Positions 7,078 to 16,197 of a stretch of DNA of 64,000 nucleotides are shown piece after piece (position 1 is the first letter of the stretch; every line of letters starts with the position of its first letter). The notes beneath the pieces are model-generated. The model did no database searches. It had not been told where the DNA came from and saw nothing but the letters and a program-made list of their open reading frames with translations. Origin of the DNA: Streptomyces sp. ML-6 (GTDB lineage: Bacteria; Actinomycetota; Actinomycetes; Streptomycetales; Streptomycetaceae). Both the position numbers and the translations under genes were made by a program. Location: positions 372,001-436,000 of the forward strand of contig NZ_JAOTIK010000001.1 in NCBI RefSeq assembly GCF_030116705.1, read 5' to 3'.

Positions 7078-8883
7078 CTACCGGCCGATGTCGCGCAGCG
7101 CGTTCGTCGCGCAGTGCACCTCGCCGCCGCCGAGGTGGGACCAGGAGAAGTTCTCCACCCAGTGCACCCGTACGCCGTTCGCCGTCAGCCGCCGCTCGGC
7201 CTCCGCCCGGAACAGGTCGCGCCCGGCGAGCCGGGGGCCGTGCGGCGCGGGGGCCGCGAAGTCCTCGGCCGTCAGCGACAGGCCGTTGGCCAGGGCCGGA
7301 GAGAAGGCGATGTGGCGGCCCTCCGCCCCCGGGGTGTCGGTCACCCGGAAGTAGAGCACCGGCAGCCGCACCAGCTCGGTGGGCTTCAGTCCGGTCGCCC
7401 GCAGCAGCACCCGCACCTGTTCGTCGATGCGGCGCGCGGCGTCCTCGTTGTCGCCCCTGGCCGCGTCGTAACGCAGGAACTCGTCGACGGTGGGCTTGTC
7501 CTCCGCGTCGGTGTCGGCGAACAGCCGCTGCCCGCCCTCCCCCGCCTCTTGGACCTTCTTCAGCAGCCCGATCGCGAGCCGGGGGTCGGAGACGGCGAGG
7601 GTCCAGCCGCGCGCGTTGTCGGCGCGCACGACGTGCACGGTCTCGTCGGCGTGGCCGACCAGCAGCCACGAGGTGTCGATCACCACGGGCGGCTGCTCCC
7701 GCTGGTCGCGCAGCATCCGCACGAACGACGGATCGGGGCGGCGGTCCGCCGAACTCCCGTACACCACGCGGCCCTTCGGGTAGCCCCGGTACGGGGGCAG
7801 CGACTCGATGTTGCCGGTGAAGTTGAGGAGTTCGTCGACGTTGTCCGGGCGGTCGGTGGTGTACTGCTGGACGACGCCCACGCCCGGTCCGCGCAGGTCC
7901 TTGAAGAGGAGCCGCCCGGCCCGCCGCAGGCTCGCGCCCGTGCCGTCGGGGGACTTCCAGTAGTTCGGGGAGCGCAGCAGGATCCGCATCGTCTGCGGCC
8001 CGCCGGGGCCCGGCCTGGTCGCATAGGCCGGTTCGGCGATGTCCTGCCGCCAGATGTCCTTCCACCACTGGGGGCCGCCCGGCTGGAAGTTCAGTTCGCG
8101 GTCGGGGAGCCCCACGGCGCGGGTCGCGGCGCGCAGTGACCCGGCGAACTCCTTCCACCCGCCGGGCACCCGGGTGGCGGTCGGAACCTCCACGGGCTGT
8201 CCCGGCCCTTTTCCGGGGGCCGCGGCGAAGACGTGGCGGGCGCGCTGGAGGTCGTGCTGGAGGAGGACGGGGGCGACGCTCATCCCGAGCCGTGTGCTGC
8301 CAGTGCGTCCGCGGTCGGTGACGGTGAGGGTCACGAGGACCCGGCCGTCCCACCGGGTCCGGTCGCGGACGATGTCCCGCCCCTCGACGGCGAGCCGCAC
8401 GCCGCGGCGCAGGTCGCGCGCGCTCAGTGCCCCGTCGGCGCCGAGCGGGGTGTACCGGTCGCCCTCCCGTACGAAGATCCGGACGTACGGCCGTTGCGCG
8501 GCGGGCACCGCGAGCCTGCCGACGGCGTCCTCACCGACCGCCGTGGGCGGCACCAGGAGCGGGGTGAGGTCCTTGGCGTCCTCGGGACCGTTCACCATTT
8601 CGTCCGCGGCGTCGTGGCAGGCCGCGAGGCGTTCGTCCAGGGCCACGTCCAGCCGGTCGAGGTCGCCGGGGCGCAGTGTGCAGCGGCGCGAGTCGTCGTC
8701 GAGGTTGGGCAGGAACACCGTGCCGAGCGGTGCTTCGATCCGGGGTGCGGGGGTTTGGGCCGCGGAGCGCGGGACGGCGCCCGCGTCGACCGGGGCCATC
8801 ACGGACGCCGTCACCGCGGCGCAGCAGATACCGGTCGTCACGGCCCGCAGCGCGGGGCGGGGCCGGTCGGCGGAGAAGTGCAT
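7078..8883 (-). CDS. Secreted protein-arginine deiminase (PAD) family enzyme
   Basis: 601 residues from ATG 8883, which has GGAAGG seven bases upstream; an earlier in-frame GTG has none. Residues 1-40 form a signal peptide ending near AGA. The C-terminal two thirds match the PAD catalytic propeller. WRQD (D281) fits the WIQD of human PAD4, GHADE gives H411 and D413, and GEVHC gives the nucleophile C591. Spacing between these residues is close to that of animal PADs. PADs hydrolyse peptidyl-arginine to citrulline and ammonia. Whether this one needs calcium or acts on proteins outside the cell is inferred only from family and signal peptide. It is monocistronic. Confidence 0.85.
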   Translation of the reverse strand: MHFSADRPRPALRAVTTGICCAAVTASVMAPVDAGAVPRSAAQTPAPRIEAPLGTVFLPNLDDDSRRCTLRPGDLDRLDVALDERLAACHDAADEMVNGPEDAKDLTPLLVPPTAVGEDAVGRLAVPAAQRPYVRIFVREGDRYTPLGADGALSARDLRRGVRLAVEGRDIVRDRTRWDGRVLVTLTVTDRGRTGSTRLGMSVAPVLLQHDLQRARHVFAAAPGKGPGQPVEVPTATRVPGGWKEFAGSLRAATRAVGLPDRELNFQPGGPQWWKDIWRQDIAEPAYATRPGPGGPQTMRILLRSPNYWKSPDGTGASLRRAGRLLFKDLRGPGVGVVQQYTTDRPDNVDELLNFTGNIESLPPYRGYPKGRVVYGSSADRRPDPSFVRMLRDQREQPPVVIDTSWLLVGHADETVHVVRADNARGWTLAVSDPRLAIGLLKKVQEAGEGGQRLFADTDAEDKPTVDEFLRYDAARGDNEDAARRIDEQVRVLLRATGLKPTELVRLPVLYFRVTDTPGAEGRHIAFSPALANGLSLTAEDFAAPAPHGPRLAGRDLFRAEAERRLTANGVRVHWVENFSWSHLGGGEVHCATNALRDIGR

Positions 8884-9077
8884 GGAAGTGCCTTCCGAGG
8901 CAGTGCCGTCAGGGGAACCTGGATCGCGCTCCACTGTGCCGCCCGCCGCTCCCCCTTCACGTCCTGCGCGGGGGCGAGCCGGGAGTAAATCCTTCGATGC
9001 AGTGACCGCCATGGCGCCCCACCCACGGGTCGGGAGGCCGATGCACCCGGAGGCCGGCCGGTCCCGCTCGCCGGTGG

Positions 9078-9120
9078 CCTGAGCCGCGCCCCGGACGCCG
9101 CGTCCGGGGCGCGGCTCAGG
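9078..9120 (-). terminator. Strong hairpin terminator at the 3' end of lacI
   Basis: A perfect 19-bp stem (9078-9096 with 9102-9120) around a 5-nt GCCGC loop. The proximal arm includes the stop codon of the LacI-type gene. There is no T-tract, as is common in Streptomyces. Confidence 0.8.
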
Positions 9121-10222
9121 CCGGCTGCCCCTCCGTCGACCGCTTCGCCGCGGGCACCGTGGCCGGCATGCCGCTCCGTACCGGCGCCGGCGCCGTCGAC
9201 TCCCGCACGACCAGCCTCGGCCGGATGAGCAGGGAGCGGCCCGCCGCGGGGGCCGCGTCGATCCGGGCCCGCAGTTGCTGGAACGTCTCCGCGGCCATCT
9301 CCGGCAGCGGCTGGCGGACCGTGGTGAGCGGGGGTTCGAAGAGGTCGGCGAGGAGGATGTCGTCGAAGCCGACCACGGACACGTCCTGGCCCGCGCTGCG
9401 CCCGGCGTCCTTGGCCCCCCGGCAGATGCCGATCGCGCACATGTCGTTGATGGCGACGAACGCGGTGGGCGGGCGGGGGCCGCAGAGGAGTTCCCGGGCC
9501 GCGTTCCGGCCCAGTTCGGCCGCGTCCTTGTCGCCGAACTCGGCGGTGTCGGCGCCGGGCCAGACGATCGCGTCGGCCGGGTCGAGGCCGGCCGACTCCA
9601 GGGCCGTCCGGAAGCCGCGCAGTCGCTCGCGGCGGTTGACGCTGTGGACCGAACCGGAGACGAACGCCAGTCTCCGGTGGCCGAGTTCGATCAGATGGCG
9701 GGTGGCGAGCTCGGCGCCCATCGCGTTGTCGACGCTGATCGAGGCCAGGGACGGCGGGTCGCCCGCCTGTGCGGCGCGGTCGAAGGCGACCATCTTCAGA
9801 CCGCGGCTGAGCAGCGGCGTCACGTGTTCGAGCGAGGGCAGCGAGGAGCAGAGCACCACTCCGCTGACCCCGTCCGCGAGCAGTTCCTCGCCGTACTTGA
9901 GCTCGCGGGCCGGGTCGCGCTCGCTGTTGCAGAGCAGCACGTGGTACCCCTCGGCGAGCGCGATGGCCTCCAGCTCCCGGGCGAGCGCCCCCCAGAAGGG
10001 GTTGGCGACGGACGGCACGATGAGGCCGATGACCTTGATGCGTCCGGTGCGCAGCATTCGTGCCGCGCGGTTGGGCCGGTAGCCGAGCTGCTCGATCACC
10101 TGCTCCACGCGGGCCAGCGTCGCCGCCTGCATGCGGTTCGTCCGCCCGTTCAGGACGTTGGAGACCGTGCTCGCGGAGACCCCGGCGGCCTCCGCGACCT
10201 GATGGATCGTTACCCCGCTCAT
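9116..10222 (-). CDS. LacI-family transcriptional repressor of the polysaccharide locus
   Basis: 368 residues with a GGAGG ribosome site. The N-terminal helix-turn-helix and hinge (TIHQVAEAAGVSASTVSNVLNGR, then YRPNRAARML) are typical of LacI, followed by a periplasmic-binding-protein-like effector domain. It is transcribed away from the sugar ABC transporter and lyase genes, so it should repress that operon until an oligosaccharide or uronate binds. Two ATCGAT-centred sites in the shared promoter region are the likely operators. A strong hairpin terminates the gene. Confidence 0.93.
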   Translation of the reverse strand: MSGVTIHQVAEAAGVSASTVSNVLNGRTNRMQAATLARVEQVIEQLGYRPNRAARMLRTGRIKVIGLIVPSVANPFWGALARELEAIALAEGYHVLLCNSERDPARELKYGEELLADGVSGVVLCSSLPSLEHVTPLLSRGLKMVAFDRAAQAGDPPSLASISVDNAMGAELATRHLIELGHRRLAFVSGSVHSVNRRERLRGFRTALESAGLDPADAIVWPGADTAEFGDKDAAELGRNAARELLCGPRPPTAFVAINDMCAIGICRGAKDAGRSAGQDVSVVGFDDILLADLFEPPLTTVRQPLPEMAAETFQQLRARIDAAPAAGRSLLIRPRLVVRESTAPAPVRSGMPATVPAAKRSTEGQPA

Positions 10223-10258
10223 GCCACCTCCGGTTCGGAATCCGTCTGACCGTAGCAG

Positions 10259-10271
10259 TGTATCGATTTAC
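10259..10271. promoter_or_regulatory. Putative LacI operator O1 (TGTATCGATTTAC)
   Basis: One of two near-identical 13-mers built on palindromic ATCGAT; the other is at 10363-10375. This copy is 37 bp upstream of the lacI start and could give autoregulation. Confidence 0.65.
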
Positions 10272-10329
10272 TTAACAAGGTTCACCGGTTCACCAGTTAA
10301 CGCCCCCGAAAATTCATGTGCACCAGCTG

Positions 10330-10359
10330 TTGACGTCCCTCCGAGGGCGTTCCTAGCAT
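10330..10359 (+). promoter_or_regulatory. Candidate promoter of the polysaccharide operon
   Basis: TTGACG (10330-10335) and TAGCAT (10354-10359), separated by 18 bp, resemble a housekeeping sigma-factor promoter. The operator at 10363-10375 would cover the start of transcription. Confidence 0.55.
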
Positions 10360-10362
10360 CAC

Positions 10363-10375
10363 TGCATCGATTTAC
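10363..10375. promoter_or_regulatory. Putative LacI operator O2 (TGCATCGATTTAC)
   Basis: Differs from O1 by one base and starts four bases after the proposed -10 box, an ideal repression position. The two copies are 104 bp apart, compatible with looping. A further palindrome GGATCGATCC at 10411-10420 shares the ATCGAT core. Confidence 0.68.
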
Positions 10376-10448
10376 CAGCACTTCCCAGCCACTGTCGGGA
10401 TGTCATCGCTGGATCGATCCACAGCCTCCGCCTCAAAAGGGGTGTCCC

Positions 10449-11717
10449 ATGGAACTCAGAAGACGGTCGTTGCTTGCCGCCATCGGCGCGGGCACCGCTG
10501 CCGCAGCCCTCGGCGCGTGCGGAACGGGTACGTCGACGTCCGGCTCGGCCGACGGCCCCGCCGAAGGCGAGATCACGCTGCTCACCCCGATCTACGAGGG
10601 CGCCGACGGCAAGACGCTGCTGGAGAAGGAGATCCTCGGCGGCTTCCGGAAGAAGTACCCGGACGTCAAGGTGAACGTGGACTACACCACGTACGCGCAG
10701 CTCAACGAGAAGATCACCACCGGTCTCGCGGGCGGGCTGCTGCCCGACGTGCTGATGATGGGCGTGGGCTGGATCCCGCCGTTCGCCGCGAAGAAGGCGA
10801 TCGCCGAACTACCGGAGAAGCTCGCCACCGCGCACGACTACGAGGAGCGGGTGCTGGAGCCGTCCCGGTACGACGGCAAGCTGTACGCGCTGCCGGTCGT
10901 CCTCGACACCCGCATCGTCGTCTACCGCAAGGACCACTTCGCCGAGGCCGGCATCAAGAAGACCCCGGCGAACTGGGCCGAGCTGCGCGCCGTGGCCAAG
11001 CAGCTGACCAAGAACGGCAGGATCGGTTTCGACCCGTTCTCGATCGATCTGCGCCAGTGTTGGGAGACCTTCCTCTTCGCCAACGGCGGTCAGCTGTTCA
11101 GTGCCGACGGCAAGAAGGTGTTGTTCACCGATGCCCGGGGCGTCGAGGCCCTGCAGTTCTTCAAGGACCTCATCGCGGACGGCTCCGCCGACTACGCCAG
11201 GAAGACGGACGCCGGCGCCCCGTCCAACGTGCAGACCGGCAAGGCGTCGATGATGATGACGACCAGCGCGCTGTGGAAGCAGGCCGAGGAGCAGACGCCG
11301 GACCTGCTCAAGGACGACAAGCTCGGGGCGTTCATCCTCGCCAACCGCAAGCCCGCCATGCTCCAGGGCGGCACCCTCGTCACCCAGTCCGCCAGTTCCA
11401 AGCACCCGGCGGCGGCCCGCGCGCTCGTCGAGTACCTGGCCACGCCCGAGTCGATCATCGGCGCCGCCGAACAGCGTGGTTCGGTGCCCGGCCTGAAGGA
11501 CCTCAGCGACACCTCGTACGTGAAGGAGAACAAGTTCGTCGACCTCTCCCTGCGGAGCATGGGTGCCGCGTGCTCCGAGGGCGGCACCCCCGCCTGGATG
11601 GAGATCCGCGAGAAGATCAAGCCCACTCTGGAGCCCGCGATCGTGGGCAACCAGTCCGCGAAGGACGCCATCGCGGAACTCGGCCGGCTCGCCGAGGCCG
11701 CCATCGGCCGGATGTAA
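10449..11717 (+). CDS. Sugar ABC transporter substrate-binding lipoprotein
   Basis: 422 residues from ATG 10449. The leader MELRRRSLLAAIGAGTAAAALGAC ends in a lipobox, with lipidated Cys24 and basic residues that would allow Tat or Sec export. The mature part has the extracellular-binding-protein family 1 pattern (EITLLTPIYEGADGKTLLEKEIL, later PDVLMMGVGWIPPFAAK). It should capture oligosaccharides released by the lyases encoded downstream and hand them to the two permeases that follow. It is the first gene of the operon. No ATPase is encoded nearby, so a shared MsiK-type ATPase is likely; that is inference from Streptomyces biology. Confidence 0.92.
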   Translation: MELRRRSLLAAIGAGTAAAALGACGTGTSTSGSADGPAEGEITLLTPIYEGADGKTLLEKEILGGFRKKYPDVKVNVDYTTYAQLNEKITTGLAGGLLPDVLMMGVGWIPPFAAKKAIAELPEKLATAHDYEERVLEPSRYDGKLYALPVVLDTRIVVYRKDHFAEAGIKKTPANWAELRAVAKQLTKNGRIGFDPFSIDLRQCWETFLFANGGQLFSADGKKVLFTDARGVEALQFFKDLIADGSADYARKTDAGAPSNVQTGKASMMMTTSALWKQAEEQTPDLLKDDKLGAFILANRKPAMLQGGTLVTQSASSKHPAAARALVEYLATPESIIGAAEQRGSVPGLKDLSDTSYVKENKFVDLSLRSMGAACSEGGTPAWMEIREKIKPTLEPAIVGNQSAKDAIAELGRLAEAAIGRM

Positions 11718-11728
11718 GGACCCGTACC

Positions 11729-12697
11729 GTGGGAGCAACATCCGTACTCAAGGCCCGGCCCGCCCGGCCGCCCTCCCCCGCCGGGCGCCCGGTCGCGAAG
11801 AAGCGTCCCGGCCGCGCGCCGGTGGGACCGGGGCGCCGCAGGCAACGCGCCGGCATGCTCATGGTGGCGCCCGCGCTGCTGCACGCCTCGCTCTGGATCG
11901 GCCTGCCGGTCGTCGCCTCAGTGGTCCTGGCCTTCACCAAGTACGACGTGCTGACGCCGCCGCAGTTCGTGGGGCTGGACAACTTCCGGGACATGATGGG
12001 CGACGCGGTCTTCCGCAAGTCCATCGTCAACACCGTCGTCTACACCTTCTTCACCGTGCCGTTCGGCATGATGCTGGGGCTGCTCATGGCCCTGGCGCTG
12101 CACACCGGGCTGAAGGCGCGGGGCGTCTTCCGCACCGCGGTCTTCCTGCCGCAGGTGACGGCGACCGTCGCGATCGCGCTGGTCTGGCTGTGGATCTACA
12201 ACCCGGGCAACGGGCTGCTGAACACGCTCCTGTCGTTCCTCGGGATCGACGGACCGGCCTGGCTGTCCTCGACCTCGTGGGCGATGCCGTCGGTGATCCT
12301 GGTCGGCATCTGGCAGGGCATCGGCATGAAGATGCTCATCTACCTGGCCGCGTTGCAGTCCCTGCCCAAGGAGCTGTACGAGGCGGCCTCGGTGGACGGC
12401 GCCTCGAAGGTGCGGCAGTTCTTCTCGATCACACTGCCGCTGCTGAAGCCCGCGACGTTCTTCGTGCTCATCACGTCGATGATCAGCGCGTTCCAGTCCT
12501 TCGACCAGATCTACATCCTGACCGACGGCGGTCCCGCCAACAGCACCACCATGATGACGTACGAGATCTACAAGTCCGCCTTCCGGGAGTTCCGCGTCGG
12601 CTACGCCTGCGCGCAGTCACTGGTGCTGTTCGTGCTGCTGATGGGCTTCACCCTGGTCAACCGGCGGATCATGGGAGGCACCCGTGGCCACAACTGA
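11729..12697 (+). CDS. Sugar ABC transporter permease (MalF/UgpA type)
   Basis: 322 residues from GTG 11729, preceded by AAGGA overlapping the upstream stop. A basic 45-residue N-terminus rich in Arg and Pro precedes six membrane segments. The cytoplasmic EAA loop reads YEAASVDGASKVRQFFSITLPLL, the contact site for the ATPase. It forms a heterodimer with the next permease, whose start overlaps its end by 14 bases. Confidence 0.92.
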   Translation: MGATSVLKARPARPPSPAGRPVAKKRPGRAPVGPGRRRQRAGMLMVAPALLHASLWIGLPVVASVVLAFTKYDVLTPPQFVGLDNFRDMMGDAVFRKSIVNTVVYTFFTVPFGMMLGLLMALALHTGLKARGVFRTAVFLPQVTATVAIALVWLWIYNPGNGLLNTLLSFLGIDGPAWLSSTSWAMPSVILVGIWQGIGMKMLIYLAALQSLPKELYEAASVDGASKVRQFFSITLPLLKPATFFVLITSMISAFQSFDQIYILTDGGPANSTTMMTYEIYKSAFREFRVGYACAQSLVLFVLLMGFTLVNRRIMGGTRGHN

Positions 12698-13607
12698 GCT
12701 GCCCGCGCCGGGGGCCACGGGCAAGTCCCGGCCGGTGAAGAACGGCAAACCGCTCACCGTCGGCCGGATCGCGCTCTACGCGACCCTCACCGTCGTCTCC
12801 CTGCTCATGGTGGTGCCGTTCGTCTGGATGGTGCTCACCTCGCTCAAGACGCCGGTGGAGATCGCCTCGCAGGACGCCGGACTGCTGCCGGAGCACTGGG
12901 AGTTCGGGAACTACGTCGATGCGCTGAAGGCGGCGCCGTTCGCGACGTACGCGCGCAACAGCTTCATCATCGCGTTCAGCCACACCGTGATCAATGTGCT
13001 GCTCGCGTCGATGGCCGGGTACGCGCTGGCCCGGATCAGGTTCCGGGGCAGCGAGGTCATCTTCTACCTGTTCATCGCCGCCCTGATGATCCCGACCTAC
13101 ACCAAGGTCCTGCCCGAGTTCCTCATCGTCCGCTTCATGCCGCTGGCCGGCGGCAACGACATCTTCGGCCAGGGCGGCAGCGGCTGGCTGGACTCCTGGT
13201 GGGCGCTGATCATTCCCGGCGCCGTCACCCCGTTCGCGGTCTTCCTCTTCCGCCAGTTCTACCTGGACCTGCCGGTGGAGCTGGAGGAGGCGGCCAGGCT
13301 CGACGGTCTGGGCGAGTTCCGGATCTACGCCCGCATCATGACCCCGCAGGTCAAGCCCGCGCTCACCACCGTGGCACTGCTGACCTTCGAGTCGTCGTGG
13401 AACAACTTCCTGTGGCCGCTGCTGGTGACCCGTACGGACAGCCTGCGGGTGATCCAGGTGGGGCTCTCCGTCTTCAAGACGGAGAACGGCACCCAGTGGC
13501 ACTTCCTGATGGCCGGCACCACGCTGGCCACCCTGCCCATGGTCATTCTCTTCCTCATCGGCCAGCGCTACTTCGTGCAGGGCTTCGCAACCGCCGGTCT
13601 CAAGTGA
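12684..13607 (+). CDS. Sugar ABC transporter permease (MalG/UgpE type)
   Basis: 307 residues from GTG 12684, inside the previous gene's last codons. Six membrane segments follow a 30-residue cytoplasmic start. The EAA loop is LEEAARLDGLGEFRIYARIMTP, and the C-terminus FVQGFATAGLK is typical of MalG-like permeases. It is the second half of the transport channel for the locus. Confidence 0.92.
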   Translation: MATTELPAPGATGKSRPVKNGKPLTVGRIALYATLTVVSLLMVVPFVWMVLTSLKTPVEIASQDAGLLPEHWEFGNYVDALKAAPFATYARNSFIIAFSHTVINVLLASMAGYALARIRFRGSEVIFYLFIAALMIPTYTKVLPEFLIVRFMPLAGGNDIFGQGGSGWLDSWWALIIPGAVTPFAVFLFRQFYLDLPVELEEAARLDGLGEFRIYARIMTPQVKPALTTVALLTFESSWNNFLWPLLVTRTDSLRVIQVGLSVFKTENGTQWHFLMAGTTLATLPMVILFLIGQRYFVQGFATAGLK

Positions 13608-13651
13608 CCGGTTCCGGTCCGAGCGGCCGGTCCTCGAAAGGTACTCACCCC

Positions 13652-14416
13652 ATGTCTGCTGATCTCAACGGCTCCCGCGCACTGGTGACGGGGGCGGGCC
13701 ACGGAATCGGCCGTGCCATCGCCGTCGCGCTCGCCGAGGCCGGTGCCGATGTCGCCGTCCACTACCACTCCTCCGCCGACGAGGCCGCGAACACCGTCTC
13801 CGCGATCGAGGCACTGGGCCGCCGGGCGAAGGCGTTCCGGGCCGATGTCACGGTGACCGCCGAGGTGGACCGGCTCGTCGAGGAGGCGGCCGGCTTCCTC
13901 GGCGGCCTGGACGTCCTCGTCTGCAACGCGGGCCACCTGATCGGCCGGGCCACCGTCGCCGAGATGTCCGACGACCACTTCGACAAGGTCCTCTCCACCA
14001 ATCTGACGTCCACCTTCCGCACCGTGCGCGCCGCCCTGCCGCATCTCAGGAAATCCTCGGCCGGGCGCATCGTCACCATGTCCTCGCTGGCCGCGCACAA
14101 CGGCGGCGGCCCCGGTTCGGTGGCCTACGCGGCGGCCAAGGCCGGGGTCCGCGGGTTCACCAAGGGCCTGGCCAAGGAGCTCGGCGGCACCGGCATCACG
14201 GTCAACACCGTGGCCCCCGGCTTCATCAAGGGCACCGCCTTCCACGACACGTTCACCGCCCCCGAGGCACAGCAGGCGATGGAAGCGGGCATCCCGGTCG
14301 GCCGGGCCGGCACACCGGAGGACGTCGCCGCCGCGGTCGTGCACCTGGCCTCGCCCTCGTCCGGCTTCCTGACCGCCACCACGGTGGACATCGACGGTGG
14401 GGCGTGGCCGCGTTGA
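13652..14416 (+). CDS. Short-chain dehydrogenase/reductase
   Basis: 254 residues from ATG 13652 with GAAAGG upstream. The cofactor loop TGAGHGIG is at 13-20, NAG at 92-94, catalytic Ser near 144-145, and YAAAK gives Y159 and K163. It is a classical SDR of the 3-oxoacyl/gluconate-dehydrogenase type. Between a transporter and lyases it may reduce an unsaturated-uronate product such as DEH, or oxidise a deoxygluconate. That assignment is inference. The end overlaps the next start by 13 bases. Confidence 0.88.
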   Translation: MSADLNGSRALVTGAGHGIGRAIAVALAEAGADVAVHYHSSADEAANTVSAIEALGRRAKAFRADVTVTAEVDRLVEEAAGFLGGLDVLVCNAGHLIGRATVAEMSDDHFDKVLSTNLTSTFRTVRAALPHLRKSSAGRIVTMSSLAAHNGGGPGSVAYAAAKAGVRGFTKGLAKELGGTGITVNTVAPGFIKGTAFHDTFTAPEAQQAMEAGIPVGRAGTPEDVAAAVVHLASPSSGFLTATTVDIDGGAWPR

Positions 14417-16194
14417 GGCGGATCGCCCGGGAGCGGGGCGGCTGGTGGCACGCGTACGTCTGCCCGGCGCACGGCGTGGAGCTCGACCACGGTGATCTGC
14501 TGGCCGGGGTGTTCCCCGAGGGCGGTGCGCGCTGCGCGTACGGCTGCCGGGTGGACGACGAGGCGGTGCGCGGCGCCTGGCTGGTGCTGTCGCACCAGGC
14601 GTGGGCGCGGCACCTGCGGGTGCTCGCGCACCGCGGGGAGCGCGCCGAGGCGGTGGCGCGGCTGGTGGAGTACGCCGGGCTGTACGCGGAGCTGGCCACC
14701 GAACGGCACGGCGAGGCGCAGAGCTGGATGCTGCGCGGCCGGCTGTTCCACCAGGCGCTGACCGACGCCATCTGGGCGGTGAACATCGGGCACGCCGTGA
14801 GCACGCTCGCCGAGCACTCCACCGACGACCTGGCCGGGGTGCTGCCGCTGCTGGACTCGCTGGAGGAGGCCGCTCTCGGCGCCCGGGACCTGCTCACCGG
14901 CCAGGGCCATCTGGCCTCCAACTACACCGCGTGGCTCAACGCGGCCGGTGCGGCGGCGAGCCGGGCCGCGGCCGCGGCGCGCGGCCTGGAGTGGGACGGC
15001 GGGAAGCGGTGGCTGGAGGGCGAGCACGGGCTGTACGCGCATCTGCGGGTCGCGGTCGCCGACGACGGCTGGGAGTGGGAGGGCAGCACGTACTACCACG
15101 GGTTCGTGCTGCGGGCCGCGCTGCTGGCGCTGCGCGGCACCGACCCCGCCGCCCTGCCGTCCGACGTGGTGGACGTGCTGGCCGGGATGACGGACGTGCT
15201 GGTGGCGATCGCCACGCCGGGCGGCATCCTCCCGGCGCTGCACGACGGCCCGTACCTGCGCGGTCCGCTCGCCCTGGAGTGGCTCGAACTCGTGGCCCTG
15301 GCCCAGCAGTTGGTGCCTTCCCCCGTGCTGGACGCGGTGGCCGGGCGGGCCCGGGCCGAGCTCGGCGGGAGCGACGACGGGCTCGACGGCGAGCTGGGCG
15401 GCTGGTTCGCCGGGCCGCCGCTGGCCGAGCGCCCGGCACCCGGCCCGCTCACGGTGTTCCCGACGGCCGGGTACGCGGTGCTGCGCCACGCGGGCATCCA
15501 CGCGCTGCTGGACTTCGGTCCGCACGGGGGCTCGCACGGGCACCGCGACAAGCTGTCGCTGTATCTGTACGGGGACACCACCCCCTGGCAGCCCGACCCG
15601 GGTCAGGTGCCGTACGCGCACCTGGAGTTCCGCGACCTGTACGCCTCGACCGGGGCCCATCCCGCGTTCCGGGTGGGCGGTGCGGAGCAGGCCGAGTGCG
15701 CCGGCCGGCTGCTGGGCTCGGACGGTTCGTCCGTCACCGCCGAGGTGACGGCGGCGTACGAGGGGGTGCGGGCGGTGCGCCGGGTCGTGCTCGGCGACAG
15801 TTATCTGGTCGACCTGTTGACCGTGGACGCCGGGACCGAGCGGAGCCTGGCCGCGCAGCTGCGCCCCGGTGTCGCGCTGGACGTCCAGCTCCAGCCCTCG
15901 GGCGAGGTGCGCACCACCTGGTACGGCGACGAGACCCTGCACGGCTGGCACACCCACACCCCGGGCCGGACCGTGCGCCCGGTCGCCCGGCCGGGCACGG
16001 GCCCCGCGGACGATCCGCAACGAGTGCGCACCCGGGTCGACTTCACCACGCGGTCGGACCGGGTCACGTTCGCCTCGGTGTACCAGGCGGCGTCGGCCGG
16101 CCCCGCCGTGAGCGAGGTGCGGCTGGACGGCGACGGGGTGCTGACCGTGGCACTGACCGACGGAAGTTCCGCGCGGTTCCGGACGGAGGACTGA
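14404..16194 (+). CDS. Heparinase II/III-family polysaccharide lyase-like protein (1)
   Basis: 596 residues from GTG 14404, overlapping the SDR gene. An alpha-helical N-terminal toroid (to about residue 340) is followed by a beta-sheet domain. The latter carries GPHGGSHGHRDKLSLYLYGD, the region that holds the histidine and aspartate of heparinase II/III and alginate exolyases (PL12/15/17/21). No signal peptide is visible, so it probably works inside the cell on imported oligosaccharides. The start codon is chosen by overlap and family-like N-terminal sequence (ERGGWWHAYVCPAHG). Exact PL family is not assignable by eye. Confidence 0.82.
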   Translation: MAALRRIARERGGWWHAYVCPAHGVELDHGDLLAGVFPEGGARCAYGCRVDDEAVRGAWLVLSHQAWARHLRVLAHRGERAEAVARLVEYAGLYAELATERHGEAQSWMLRGRLFHQALTDAIWAVNIGHAVSTLAEHSTDDLAGVLPLLDSLEEAALGARDLLTGQGHLASNYTAWLNAAGAAASRAAAAARGLEWDGGKRWLEGEHGLYAHLRVAVADDGWEWEGSTYYHGFVLRAALLALRGTDPAALPSDVVDVLAGMTDVLVAIATPGGILPALHDGPYLRGPLALEWLELVALAQQLVPSPVLDAVAGRARAELGGSDDGLDGELGGWFAGPPLAERPAPGPLTVFPTAGYAVLRHAGIHALLDFGPHGGSHGHRDKLSLYLYGDTTPWQPDPGQVPYAHLEFRDLYASTGAHPAFRVGGAEQAECAGRLLGSDGSSVTAEVTAAYEGVRAVRRVVLGDSYLVDLLTVDAGTERSLAAQLRPGVALDVQLQPSGEVRTTWYGDETLHGWHTHTPGRTVRPVARPGTGPADDPQRVRTRVDFTTRSDRVTFASVYQAASAGPAVSEVRLDGDGVLTVALTDGSSARFRTED

Positions 16195-16197
16195 CTC

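Noticed and set aside
5318..8353. A 1011-codon minus-strand frame across the MFS and deiminase genes
   Set aside because: Composition is Arg/Pro/Gly-rich and runs antisense to a clear MFS protein and out of frame with the deiminase.
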